Part shown: in pieces, positions 1-6,757 of the stretch
Layout of the letters: every line of letters begins with the position of its first letter
Numbering within the stretch: the stretch's first letter is position 1
Source: an uncultured Oscillospiraceae bacterium
GTDB lineage: Bacteria; Bacillota; Clostridia; Oscillospirales; Oscillospiraceae
Assembly (NCBI GenBank): GCA_937915075.1
Contig: CALDMA010000072.1
Span: 1-12,729 of the forward strand
Direction: 5' to 3'
DNA length: 12,729 nt
Position numbers and translations under genes: made by a program
Notes under the pieces: model-generated
What the model was told of the DNA's origin: nothing
The model's input: the letters and a program-made list of their open reading frames with translations, nothing else
Database searches by the model: none

Positions 1-556
1 CGCCGAACAGGCACGGCGAGGGCAGCTCCGGCGCGAGATAGACCGGATAGCGGCAGCCCTCGACGGCGTAAGGCGTGCGCGCTTTGCGCAGCGCGCGGGC
101 GAAGCGCAGGTTGGTGAAAAGGAACCACGCGCCCACGCCGGCCATTCCGGCGTACCAGACGCAGGTGAGCGCCTCGGACAATGTGACGGTCCGGTAAGTC
201 GGCGTCACGGTGTAGGATTCGTCGGCGGGGACGGTCTGCGTTGCGCCGGACGGCGGAGCCGACGGCTCGCCCTGCGGCATGTTGCCGTCTATAAGCTGCG
301 CGGGGCGCCGCTCCGTGCCGTCCTGAACGTACAGCACAGGGGTGTCCAGCCGCTCCTCCACGGCGGTCTGCACCGGCGCGGCAGCGGTAAGGACATTGTG
401 CGTCAGTGTGCCGACGTTCACCGGCACGAGCAGCCGCACGAGCACCAGAAGCCAGAGCGCGTACTGCATCCGGCGCGTGATGGTGCGGCGGAACAGCCGC
501 CGCAGCGCCAGCAGTGCAAGGATCAAAGCCGAGGAAGTCAAAAGGATCTCTTTCAT
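1..556 (-). CDS. blaR1: BlaR1/MecR1-type M56 sensor protease, N-terminal part
   Basis: Partial gene: 185 codons from the ATG at 556 run open to the window edge. Members of this family are membrane zinc proteases that sense an extracellular signal (beta-lactams in the classic cases) and trigger inactivation of the paired BlaI repressor. Visible here are two N-terminal hydrophobic segments (about residues 5-22 and 31-46) separated by a basic stretch (RRLFRRTITRR), a Pro-rich non-cytoplasmic loop (about 50-125) and a third membrane segment (about 128-150). The family-typical LPSPCLFG motif follows at 178-185. The HExxH catalytic site and any penicillin-binding sensor domain would lie beyond the left edge, so neither catalytic integrity nor the ligand can be judged. 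The ATG overlaps the stop of the upstream BlaI-type gene (ATGA), indicating translational coupling. The M56 family call is secure; a beta-lactam role is only an inference from the family. Confidence 0.88.
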   Translation of the reverse strand, partial: MKEILLTSSALILALLALRRLFRRTITRRMQYALWLLVLVRLLVPVNVGTLTHNVLTAAAPVQTAVEERLDTPVLYVQDGTERRPAQLIDGNMPQGEPSAPPSGATQTVPADESYTVTPTYRTVTLSEALTCVWYAGMAGVGAWFLFTNLRFARALRKARTPYAVEGCRYPVYLAPELPSPCLFG

Positions 557-930
557 TTCGCGCCCCCTCCCGCTTGCTCCAAAATGGCGGTCAGCTCGTC
601 GATGTCTTCCTGTGTGAGCGCGCGGCCCTCGACCATGGCGCTCATCATCAGCCCCAGACTGCCGCCGTAGACCTTGCCGAGAAAGCTCTCGGTCTCGGCG
701 CGGGCGGCGTCGCTCTGTTTGATGGCGGGGTAGAACTGCTTGGCGCGCCCGCCAACTTCGTGGCGCACCGCGCCCTTGGCTTCCAGCCGTGTGAGCATTG
801 TGATGACGGTGTGCTTCTCCCAGCCGGTCTCGGCGGAGAGCGCGGCGGTGAGCTGCGTGATGGTCTGCGGGGACTGCTCCCAGAGACGGTGCATCAGCTT
901 CCACTCCGCGTCGGTCAGATTGCAGGACAC
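553..930 (-). CDS. blaI: BlaI/MecI-family winged-helix repressor
   Basis: A 125-residue repressor of the length usual for BlaI/MecI. The N-terminal winged helix (about 1-80) shows NLTDAEWKLMHRLWE at the start and a recognition region with GWEKHTVITMLTRLEAKG. The C-terminal part is a dimerisation helix region. I chose the GTG at 930-928 because AAAGGAGG (946-939) lies 8 bases upstream. An in-frame ATG further out (1005) would lie inside the promoter and operators. In the known system the repressor dimer binds dyads in its own promoter and is removed by proteolysis when the partner BlaR1 is activated. Here the partner gene follows with an ATGA overlap, and two dyads flank the promoter, so autoregulation is likely. 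No beta-lactamase or PBP gene lies in the window; the target may be beyond the left edge or elsewhere. Confidence 0.93.
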   Translation of the reverse strand: MSCNLTDAEWKLMHRLWEQSPQTITQLTAALSAETGWEKHTVITMLTRLEAKGAVRHEVGGRAKQFYPAIKQSDAARAETESFLGKVYGGSLGLMMSAMVEGRALTQEDIDELTAILEQAGGGAK

Positions 931-947
931 GGGACATTCCTCCTTTC

Positions 948-965
948 GGTATACAGCTGTATACC
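948..965. promoter_or_regulatory. BlaI-type operator, perfect 18-bp dyad
   Basis: GGTATACAGCTGTATACC is a perfect palindrome containing the TACA...TGTA core typical of BlaI/MecI operators. It sits between the promoter's expected start site and the ribosome binding site of the repressor gene. Confidence 0.85.
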
Positions 966-976
966 TATCTGAGCCC

Positions 977-1005
977 AGCATAGCAGAAAGGTATACAGTT
1001 GTCAA
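977..1005 (-). promoter_or_regulatory. promoter of the blaI-blaR1 pair
   Basis: On the minus strand TTGACA (1005-1000) is followed after exactly 17 bases by TATGCT (982-977), a good sigma-A-type promoter. Transcription would start near 970, giving a leader of about 40 bases to the GTG start. The -35 lies inside the upstream dyad (990-1007), and the downstream dyad (948-965) lies just after the expected start site, so bound repressor would block both polymerase binding and escape. Confidence 0.85.
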
Positions 1006-1007
1006 CC
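990..1007. promoter_or_regulatory. second BlaI-type operator over the -35
   Basis: GGTATACAGTTGTCAACC matches the perfect dyad at 948-965 at 15 of 18 positions. It is less symmetric because its right half also has to provide the -35 hexamer (TTGACA on the minus strand). The two dyad centres are 42 bp apart, about four helical turns. Confidence 0.8.
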
Positions 1008-1020
1008 AAAACTTGCGGAG

Positions 1021-1047
1021 AAAAGCCGCCCCCGTGGGAGCGGCTTT
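1021..1047 (-). terminator. terminator after trkH
   Basis: An 8-bp stem (AAAGCCGC 1022-1029 with GCGGCTTT 1040-1047), extended by C-G pairs after one mismatch, ends in TTTT on the minus strand. It begins 10 bases after the trkH stop codon and separates trkH from the blaI promoter. Confidence 0.75.
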
Positions 1048-1056
1048 GGCACAGAT

Positions 1057-2496
1057 TTATTTTTTCCGCCACACGGACGGCAGGAACAGCACGAGCAGGG
1101 GCATGATCTCCAGCCGCCCGAGGAGCATCGTGAACGAAAGCACGAGCTTCGAGAGCGGCGAGAGAAAACCGAAATTGCACGTCGGACCGACGAGCCCGAG
1201 ACCGGGGCCGACGTTGCTGATGCAGGTCAGGGATGCCGTGAAGGCGGAGGTGAAATCCAGCTCGTCGAGCGAGACGATCAGCGCAGAGAAAAAGAGGATG
1301 ATCATGTAGGCAAAGAAGAAGAGGGAAACGGAGGAGATGGTGTCCTCTTCCACGCGCTGCCCGTCGAGCGTGATGGGACGCACCTCGCGCGTGTGCAGGA
1401 TGCGGCGCAGGTCGCGCTTGAGCCCCTTGAAGAGCAGCACGATGCGCGAGACCTTGATGCCTCCGGCGGTCGAGCCGGCGCAGCCGCCGGCGAACATCAC
1501 AACGAGCAGCACAAGGCGGCTGAACTGCGGCCAGCGGTCGAAATCCTCTGTGCAGTAGCCGGTGGTGGAAATGAGCGTTGTGACCTGAAAGGCCGCATGC
1601 TCAATGGCGGAGCCGACGGACCGGCCCGTTTTGAGAACAAGATCGAGCGCGATGAGCGCGGACGAGCCGAACACGATGCCGGAGTAGACGCGCAGCTCGT
1701 CGCTGTGCAGGACCTCCCGCCAGCGCCGTGTACCGGCCAGAAACAAGAGCGTAAAATTGACCGATGAGACGAACATGAAGACCACGATGATCCAGTTGAC
1801 CGCCGAGGACTGGTAGTAGGCGACGCTTTCGTTGCGGACGGAGAAGCCGCCGGTCGAGATGGTCGTAAGCGCGGTGGTCACCGCGTCGAACCACGGCATC
1901 CGCGCGATGCGGAGCGCGAGCGTTTCCGCCGCCGTGAGAAGGATGTAGATGCTGTAAAGCATTTTGGCTGTGTCGTTCGTGCGCGGCAGCAGTTTGGAGG
2001 AGATGGGGCCGGGACTTTCGGCCTTCATCAGGTTGACGCTGCCCTCGCCGAGCTTCGGCATCAGCGCGAGCAGCAGGACGAGAACGCCCATGCCGCCGAG
2101 CCATTGCGTCAGTGCGCGCCAAAACTGGATGCCGTGCGGCAGCGAGGCCGGCGCGCCGAAGATGGTGGCGCCCGTCGTCGTGAAGCCGGAGACGGTCTCG
2201 AACAGCGCGTCCACATAGCCGCAGCAGCCGCTGAGCGCATAGGGCAGCGCGCCGAAGGCGGACAGAACGATCCAGCCGAGTGCCACGGCGACGTAGCCGT
2301 CGCGGTTCTGCAGGCGTGATTTGGCCGTGCGCAGACGGCTCAGCGGCAGACCGACCGCAAGGCAGAGCAGCGCGGTGACGCCGAAGGCGGCGGTATTTTC
2401 CCCGCAGACGAGCGCGATGACAAAGGGAATGAGCAGGGATACGCCCTCGATGCCCAGGATGATGCCGAGAATTTTGAAAATGAGCTTTTTGTTCAT
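1057..2496 (-). CDS. trkH: Trk-type K+ uptake membrane subunit TrkH
   Basis: A 479-residue pore-forming subunit for potassium uptake across the cytoplasmic membrane, close to the size of known TrkH proteins. The four pore-loop repeats are all visible, each with its filter glycine: SGFTTTGATI (G109), TTISTGGFS (about 211-219), STTGY (G313) and SNVGPGLG (G430). The conserved GGCAGSTAGGIKVSR segment is at 337-351. Together these support TrkH over a short KtrB, although the two families are related. The gene starts 25 bases after the trkA stop, with GGAGG about 10 bases before the ATG, so the two are co-transcribed. TrkH works with the cytoplasmic nucleotide-binding ring formed by TrkA. A terminator follows directly. 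No oddity was seen. Confidence 0.94.
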   Translation of the reverse strand: MNKKLIFKILGIILGIEGVSLLIPFVIALVCGENTAAFGVTALLCLAVGLPLSRLRTAKSRLQNRDGYVAVALGWIVLSAFGALPYALSGCCGYVDALFETVSGFTTTGATIFGAPASLPHGIQFWRALTQWLGGMGVLVLLLALMPKLGEGSVNLMKAESPGPISSKLLPRTNDTAKMLYSIYILLTAAETLALRIARMPWFDAVTTALTTISTGGFSVRNESVAYYQSSAVNWIIVVFMFVSSVNFTLLFLAGTRRWREVLHSDELRVYSGIVFGSSALIALDLVLKTGRSVGSAIEHAAFQVTTLISTTGYCTEDFDRWPQFSRLVLLVVMFAGGCAGSTAGGIKVSRIVLLFKGLKRDLRRILHTREVRPITLDGQRVEEDTISSVSLFFFAYMIILFFSALIVSLDELDFTSAFTASLTCISNVGPGLGLVGPTCNFGFLSPLSKLVLSFTMLLGRLEIMPLLVLFLPSVWRKK

Positions 2497-2521
2497 GTCG
2501 CGCCTTCCTCCGTGCAGCGGA

Positions 2522-3880
2522 TCAACGGACCAGAATGTCGTTGAGGTCCTTGAGGAACAGGGATTTTGCCACTACGATCACGCGGTCGCCCTCCGAAATG
2601 ATGGAATGGCCGCCGGGAATGATGAGCTTGCCGCCGTGGACGATGGCGGCGACCAGCAGCCCCGGCTTGAAGTTCAGGTCCTTGAGGGGCGTATTGAGGA
2701 AGTGCGTCGCGCCGGTCGCGGTGAATTCCACCGCCTCCATCGCGCCGCCGAGGATCTTATGCAGGCTCTCCACGGCGCTGCCCTGCGAGTTGGCGAGGCC
2801 GCGGACGTAGCTGGAGATCTGGCTGGCCGTCACGTCCTTGGGGGAGATGACGGTGTCGATACCGAGGTCGTGCACCAGCGCGGTGTAGTTCGGGCGCGAC
2901 ATCTTCGGCAGGACCTTGACGACGCCGGCGTCCTTCGCGGTGAGCGCCATGAGCAGATTCTCCTCGTCGCGCCCCGTGAGGGAAACGAAGGCGTCCGCGT
3001 CGAAGATGCCCTCGGATTCAAGAAGGTCATGGTCTGTGCCGTCGCCGTGGAGGATGGTCGCCTTCGGCAGCTTCTCGGCGATCGCCATGCATTTTTCCTC
3101 GTTCTGCTCGACGATGGTGATGTGCATTCCCATGCCATCGAGCGCCCAGGCGAGGTAGAGCGTGATGCGCCCGCCGCCGACCACGCTCAGCTGCCGGATG
3201 GGCGAGGTGTCGCGGCCCATGCTGCGCAGCACGCGGGCGGTCTCGGTCGGTGTGCCGATGGCGTAGACGCGGTCGCCGGCCTGGGGCACAAAGTGGCCGT
3301 TCGGCACCAGCACCTCGCCGCCGCGCTTGGCCGCGCACAGCAGCAGCGCGTTGGGGTGGAGCTTGTTGTATTCGATCAGGCTCTTGCCGGCCATGCCGTC
3401 CTGCTCGGTGATCTGGAAGCCGATGAGCTCCACCGTGCCGCGGGCGAAGCTCTCCACGCTGAACGCGGCGGGCACGCGCAGGATGCGCGCGATCTCCTGC
3501 GCGGCGGCGTATTCGGGGTTGATGATCATGTCCAGACCGATCTCGCGGCGCAGGATCGGCGCGTCGCGGAAGTATTCGGGGTTGCGCACGCGGGCGACCG
3601 TGTGCTTGGCGCCCAGCTTTTTCGCCATCAGCGAGCAGACGAGGTTCACCTCGTCGTCCGCCGTGGCGGCGATGACCAGGTCGGCGTCGCGCACACCGGC
3701 GCGCAGCAGCACGCTCGCGCACGCACCGTTGCCCTCGACGCACATGGCGTCGAGCGTGGCGTCGGCGTGCTCGATCACGGCGGCGCTCTCGTCCACCAGG
3801 ATCAGGTCGTGCTCCTCGCCGACCATCTGCTGGGCAATGGCGTAGCCGACCTTGCCCAATCCGACAATGATGATCTTCAT
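2522..3880 (-). CDS. trkA: K+ uptake regulatory subunit TrkA (two RCK units)
   Basis: A 452-residue peripheral protein of the full-length TrkA type, with two consecutive RCK_N-RCK_C units. The first Rossmann fold opens the protein with GLGKVG (7-12) and an acidic D30 at the end of strand 2, as expected for NAD(H) or nucleotide binding. RCK_C1 spans about 140-222. The second Rossmann fold starts near 231 with GGGRIT (235-240), where the third glycine of GxGxxG is a threonine, so its nucleotide site may be altered. RCK_C2 is about 370-452. The protein gates TrkH, encoded immediately downstream. GGAGAA precedes the ATG. The 61-bp gap to the upstream yihY-type gene contains a short GC-rich dyad (3898-3914) but no convincing promoter, so read-through from yihY is likely. 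Confidence 0.95.
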   Translation of the reverse strand: MKIIIVGLGKVGYAIAQQMVGEEHDLILVDESAAVIEHADATLDAMCVEGNGACASVLLRAGVRDADLVIAATADDEVNLVCSLMAKKLGAKHTVARVRNPEYFRDAPILRREIGLDMIINPEYAAAQEIARILRVPAAFSVESFARGTVELIGFQITEQDGMAGKSLIEYNKLHPNALLLCAAKRGGEVLVPNGHFVPQAGDRVYAIGTPTETARVLRSMGRDTSPIRQLSVVGGGRITLYLAWALDGMGMHITIVEQNEEKCMAIAEKLPKATILHGDGTDHDLLESEGIFDADAFVSLTGRDEENLLMALTAKDAGVVKVLPKMSRPNYTALVHDLGIDTVISPKDVTASQISSYVRGLANSQGSAVESLHKILGGAMEAVEFTATGATHFLNTPLKDLNFKPGLLVAAIVHGGKLIIPGGHSIISEGDRVIVVAKSLFLKDLNDILVR

Positions 3881-3897
3881 GCCTTGTTCTCCGTTCT

Positions 3898-3914
3898 GCC
3901 GCGCACCGCGCGGC
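3898..3914. repeat. short GC-rich inverted repeat before trkA
   Basis: GCCGCGC (3898-3904), ACC loop, GCGCGGC (3908-3914): a 7-bp perfect stem in the yihY-trkA gap, 17 bases upstream of the trkA ATG on the minus strand. There is no T tract, so it is not a standard terminator. It could be an mRNA processing or stability element, or chance in GC-rich DNA. Confidence 0.35.
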
Positions 3915-3941
3915 GCGTAATAGCCTTTGTATCCGCGCGCC

Positions 3942-4826
3942 TCAGCCGTGCGCGGTCTTCATTTCCATCAGAACACTGTTAAATTCCGCGCCCATGATCA
4001 TCATGGTCGCCGAGAGATACAGCCACAGCAGCAGCACGATGATGGCGCCGATGGAGCCGTAGATGACGGAATAGTTCGCCGCGTTTTCCACGTAAAGTGA
4101 GAAGAGCAGCGAGAGGATCATCCAGGCCGCGAGCGAAAAGAGCACGCCGGGCCAGACATAGTGGACGCTCCGCGTCTCCTGCGCGAGGCCGTAGAGCACG
4201 GCGAGCGCGAGAAAGACGATACACCCGAGGAACACGAAGCGCAGCGTCGACCACAGCTCAATGAAGCCGTCGGTCAGGATGGCACTGAAATGGAAGTAGT
4301 CCGCGCAGAGGTTCAGCACGCTGCGGCCCACCGTCACGAGTACCAGCGAGAGCAGGATCGTGAGGATCAGGCAGATGGTGTAAAGGAACACCTTGGCCTG
4401 ATGGCGGAGGAACTGCGTGGGACGCCCCATGCCGTAGGCCTTGCGCACGCTCAGCAGCAGCGCGTTGGCCGCGCGCATCGGGAACCAGATGGAAAAGATC
4501 AGGCTGAAGGTCATCAGCGTCCGGCTCGATACGCGCGAAACGTAGCGCAGGTACTGGATCAGCAGGTCCAGCACCTCGGCGGGGATGATGGTGCCGAGCT
4601 GGCGCAGGAAGCCCTCGATGTCCACGGCGAAGAAGCCGACGAGGTTGCTCAGGAAGATGAGCAGCGGGAACATCGCAAAGAGCAGGTAATACGTCAGCGC
4701 CGCGCTGTCGCGGCCCACGCGGTGGTCAAAGTAGCGGCGCACGAACAGCGCCGTGCCGCGAAAAAACCGGTTGTGCATCACGCGCTCGAGCAAATCCCGC
4801 TCACCTCCGCCCTGTTCATTCTTCAC
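3942..4826 (-). CDS. yihY: YihY/BrkB-family inner membrane protein
   Basis: A 294-residue polytopic protein with about six membrane segments. Family signatures are DSAALTYYLLFAMFPLLIFL (about 39-58) near the first segment and the C-terminal IYGSIGAIIVLLLWLYLSA followed by GAEFNSVL. The molecular function of this family is not settled; it was once annotated as ribonuclease BN, which is not supported. The reading frame opens at a GTG (4826) with only a weak AGGG upstream. A TTG at 4793 has a much better GGAGG about 10 bases before it and would give a protein 11 residues shorter, so the start is uncertain. It is the first gene of a likely yihY-trkA-trkH unit, which suggests a membrane or ion-related role but does not prove it. 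Confidence 0.88.
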   Translation of the reverse strand: MKNEQGGGERDLLERVMHNRFFRGTALFVRRYFDHRVGRDSAALTYYLLFAMFPLLIFLSNLVGFFAVDIEGFLRQLGTIIPAEVLDLLIQYLRYVSRVSSRTLMTFSLIFSIWFPMRAANALLLSVRKAYGMGRPTQFLRHQAKVFLYTICLILTILLSLVLVTVGRSVLNLCADYFHFSAILTDGFIELWSTLRFVFLGCIVFLALAVLYGLAQETRSVHYVWPGVLFSLAAWMILSLLFSLYVENAANYSVIYGSIGAIIVLLLWLYLSATMMIMGAEFNSVLMEMKTAHG

Positions 4827-4848
4827 GAAGCCCTATGAAAACAACATT

Positions 4849-4854
4849 ACTATA
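4849..4854 (-). promoter_or_regulatory. extended -10 promoter of yihY-trkAH
   Basis: The minus strand reads TGCTATAGT, an extended -10 (TATAGT at 4854-4849 with upstream TGn). No good -35 lies 17 bases upstream. The start site would fall near 4842, giving a very short leader to the GTG at 4826. It diverges from the mgtE promoter at 4937-4968. Confidence 0.5.
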
Positions 4855-4936
4855 GCACAGCAAGCCCGAAAAGGAAAGAGAAAGATTTCCGCGCCGCCGC
4901 GGCGGGGAAAACGGGCCGGAAAAATCGGGAAAACGC

Positions 4937-4968
4937 TTGACAAGGAAGGGAAAAACGCATACTATAAT
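4937..4968 (+). promoter_or_regulatory. promoter of the M-box-mgtE transcript
   Basis: TTGACA (4937-4942) is followed by TACTAT after 17 bases (4960-4965) and by a perfect TATAAT after 20 bases (4963-4968). The 17-base spacing is optimal, but the better hexamer is the second. Either way transcription would begin just before the riboswitch at about 4982. The region between the two divergent promoters (4855-4936) shows nothing else I can identify. Confidence 0.8.
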
Positions 4969-4981
4969 AAAGTAAATAAAT

Positions 4982-5137
4982 ATTCGTCCGGTAGGTAAGG
5001 CTACCATCAGGATATGGACTGCTGCCGCAGAGTCGTGGAGACACGATGCGAGGGTTTGAACAGTTGGCATCGAAACCAAGGTGCCATCTAACGCAGTTTC
5101 ACCGCCTGATGATGCTAAAGCTTGAACGGTAGGGAAG
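4982..5137 (+). ncRNA. M-box (ykoK) Mg2+ riboswitch
   Basis: The leader matches the Mg2+-sensing M-box aptamer known upstream of mgtE and mgtA genes. Seen here: a GGTAG/CTACC hairpin (4990-5005); a 7-bp helix CATCAGG (5005-5011) with CCTGATG (5105-5111); TGCTGCC (5020-5026); a TCGTG/CACGA hairpin with a GAGA tetraloop (5033-5046); a TGGCA/TGCCA hairpin (5065-5086) whose loop carries the family-like CGA...AAGG; and the conserved GCTAAAGCT (5114-5122). The outer P1 helix would pair TTC and CCG near 4983-4990 with CGG and GAA near 5127-5136. In this class Mg2+ folds the aptamer and favours termination, so mgtE is expressed when Mg2+ is low. The downstream terminator and mgtE gene agree. Exact ends are approximate. 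Confidence 0.93.
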
Positions 5138-5156
5138 ATCGCAAAGCGCGATTTTT
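5135..5156 (+). promoter_or_regulatory. small hairpin overlapping P1 of the M-box
   Basis: AAGATCGC (5135-5142) can pair with GCGATTTT (5148-5155), giving 8 bp including one G-U with a 5-base loop, and it runs into T residues. Its left arm reuses bases expected in the 3' strand of P1, so it could compete with the folded aptamer or act as a minor extra terminator. The role is inferred. Confidence 0.4.
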
Positions 5157-5168
5157 GTCATTGTCGCT

Positions 5169-5210
5169 CCCGCAGCCTTGGTACCGGAGGAAGGCCTGCG
5201 GGCTTTTTTT
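5169..5210 (+). terminator. riboswitch-controlled terminator before mgtE
   Basis: CCCGCAG-CCTT (5169-5179) pairs with AAGG-C-CTGCGGG (5191-5202), 11 bp with one bulged C, followed by seven T residues (5204-5210). It lies between the M-box and the mgtE ribosome binding site, the expected place for the expression platform. Confidence 0.9.
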
Positions 5211-5257
5211 ATCCCTTGGCCCGCGCCGGTCAGCTTTGGAGAAAGGAGGAACAGCGC

Positions 5258-6643
5258 ATGATCGATTTTGAAGAACGCCGCGACGAGCTGCTGGAGGAAA
5301 TAGAGGAGATGACCCGCCGAAAGCAGTATAAGGCGCTGCGCGACATTTTAGTCGAGCTGGAGCCCGCCGATATCGCCGACCTGTTCGACGATCTGCCCGA
5401 GGAGATGCTGCCGCTGCTGTTCCGCCTGCTGCCCAAGGAGCCGGCGGCAGAGCTGTTCGTCGAGTTGGAGCCGGATGTACAGGAAATGCTCATCCGCGGC
5501 TTTTCCAACACCGAGCTGAAGGAAGTGCTTGACGAGCTGTATCTCGACGACGCCGTCGATATCGTCGAGGAGATGCCCGCGGGCGTGGTCAAGCGTATCT
5601 TGAAGCACGCCGACCCCGACACCCGCAAGAGCATCAATGAAATTCTCAAATATCCCGAGGATACCGCCGGCTCGCTGATGACGACGGAGTTCGTCGACCT
5701 CAAGCGCGACATGACGGTCGAGGACGCCCTCAAGCGCATCCGCCGCACCGGCACGGACAAGGAGACCATCAACGTCTGCTATGTGGTGGACCCCGCGCGC
5801 AAGCTGCTCGGTATCGTTTCCCTGCGTACAATCCTCCTCTCCGACGAGGACGACAGCATCGAGGATATCATGGACCCCAACGTGATCTCCGTCACCACGC
5901 TCGAGGATAAGGAGGACGTGGCGCAGACCTTCTCAAAGTACAACTTCATCGCTCTGCCGGTCGTCGATAAGGAAAACCGGCTCGTCGGCATCATCACCGT
6001 CGACGACGCCATCGACGTCATGGAGGAGGAGACCACGGAGGACTTTGAAAAGATGGCGGCCATGCTGCCCTCGGACAAGCCCTATCTCAGGACCGGTGTG
6101 CTGGAAACATGGAAGGCGCGTATCCCGTGGCTGCTCATCCTCATGCTCTCGGCGACCTTCACCGGCATTATCCTCAACCATTACGAAACGGCTCTGGCGG
6201 CCTGCATTGTGCTCAATTCCTTCATTCCGATGCTCACCGGCACGGGCGGCAACAGCGGCACGCAGGCGAGCACCGCCGTGATCCGCGCGCTCTCGCTCGA
6301 CGAGGTGGAGTTTTCCGACCTCGGCCATGTCATCTGGAAGGAGCTGCGCGTGGCGCTGCTGTGCGGCGCCTGCCTCGGCGGCGCGAATTTTGTGAAGATG
6401 ATGCTCGTGGACCGCACGCTGCTGCACAACACGGCGGTCACGCCCACGGTGGCGCTTGTCGTGTGCCTGACGCTGGTGTTCGTTGTCTTTTTTGCCAAGC
6501 TCGTCGGCTGCTCACTGCCGATCCTCGCCGAAAGGATCGGGCTTGACCCTGCGGTCATGGCCTCGCCGTTCATCTCTACCATCGTGGACGCCATATCCCT
6601 GATCATCTATTTTCGCTTTGCTTCGCTCCTGCTGGGCATCTGA
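5258..6643 (+). CDS. mgtE: MgtE Mg2+ channel/transporter
   Basis: A 461-residue MgtE, near the family's usual 450. Order of domains: an acidic helical N domain (about 1-130, with repeated LEPADIADLFDDL-type helices), two CBS domains (about 141-200 and 204-260), a plug helix (about 260-280), and a C-terminal membrane domain of five segments (about 289-460). The pore-domain motif TGTGGNSGTQAS lies at 327-338. The conserved aspartate in GLDPAVMASPF (D430) corresponds to the selectivity aspartate of Thermus MgtE. Cytoplasmic Mg2+ binding to the N and CBS domains closes the channel, so this gene is under both RNA-level and protein-level Mg2+ feedback. I chose the ATG at 5258 because AAAGGAGG (5242-5249) precedes it; a longer frame from 5216 begins almost inside the terminator. 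Confidence 0.96.
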   Translation: MIDFEERRDELLEEIEEMTRRKQYKALRDILVELEPADIADLFDDLPEEMLPLLFRLLPKEPAAELFVELEPDVQEMLIRGFSNTELKEVLDELYLDDAVDIVEEMPAGVVKRILKHADPDTRKSINEILKYPEDTAGSLMTTEFVDLKRDMTVEDALKRIRRTGTDKETINVCYVVDPARKLLGIVSLRTILLSDEDDSIEDIMDPNVISVTTLEDKEDVAQTFSKYNFIALPVVDKENRLVGIITVDDAIDVMEEETTEDFEKMAAMLPSDKPYLRTGVLETWKARIPWLLILMLSATFTGIILNHYETALAACIVLNSFIPMLTGTGGNSGTQASTAVIRALSLDEVEFSDLGHVIWKELRVALLCGACLGGANFVKMMLVDRTLLHNTAVTPTVALVVCLTLVFVVFFAKLVGCSLPILAERIGLDPAVMASPFISTIVDAISLIIYFRFASLLLGI

Positions 6644-6757
6644 GCGTTTTGGCTTTGCTGCCGAATTTCCCCTTTTCAAGCGCGGCGTGGCGTGGTATCC
6701 TATTCCCATGAAAAGCACCGCAGGGCAAGCGTATCCAATTTCCAAGGAGGTATTTTT

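Noticed and set aside
931..1005. Longer BlaI start at 1005 adding 25 residues
   Set aside because: That start lies on the -35 hexamer and upstream of the expected transcription start; the GTG at 930 has an ideal ribosome binding site and gives the family length.
2321..3982. Long plus-strand open frame of 553 codons
   Set aside because: It lies antisense to trkA, which has full RCK domains and a ribosome binding site. The antisense product is low-complexity, rich in H, D, V and R, as expected from high-GC shadow frames.
4827..4984. Possible small ORFs in the yihY-mgtE interval (such as 4753-4998 plus, 4816-5079 minus)
   Set aside because: They cross promoters and the riboswitch, have no ribosome binding sites and show no domain; the interval is explained by divergent promoters and the M-box leader.
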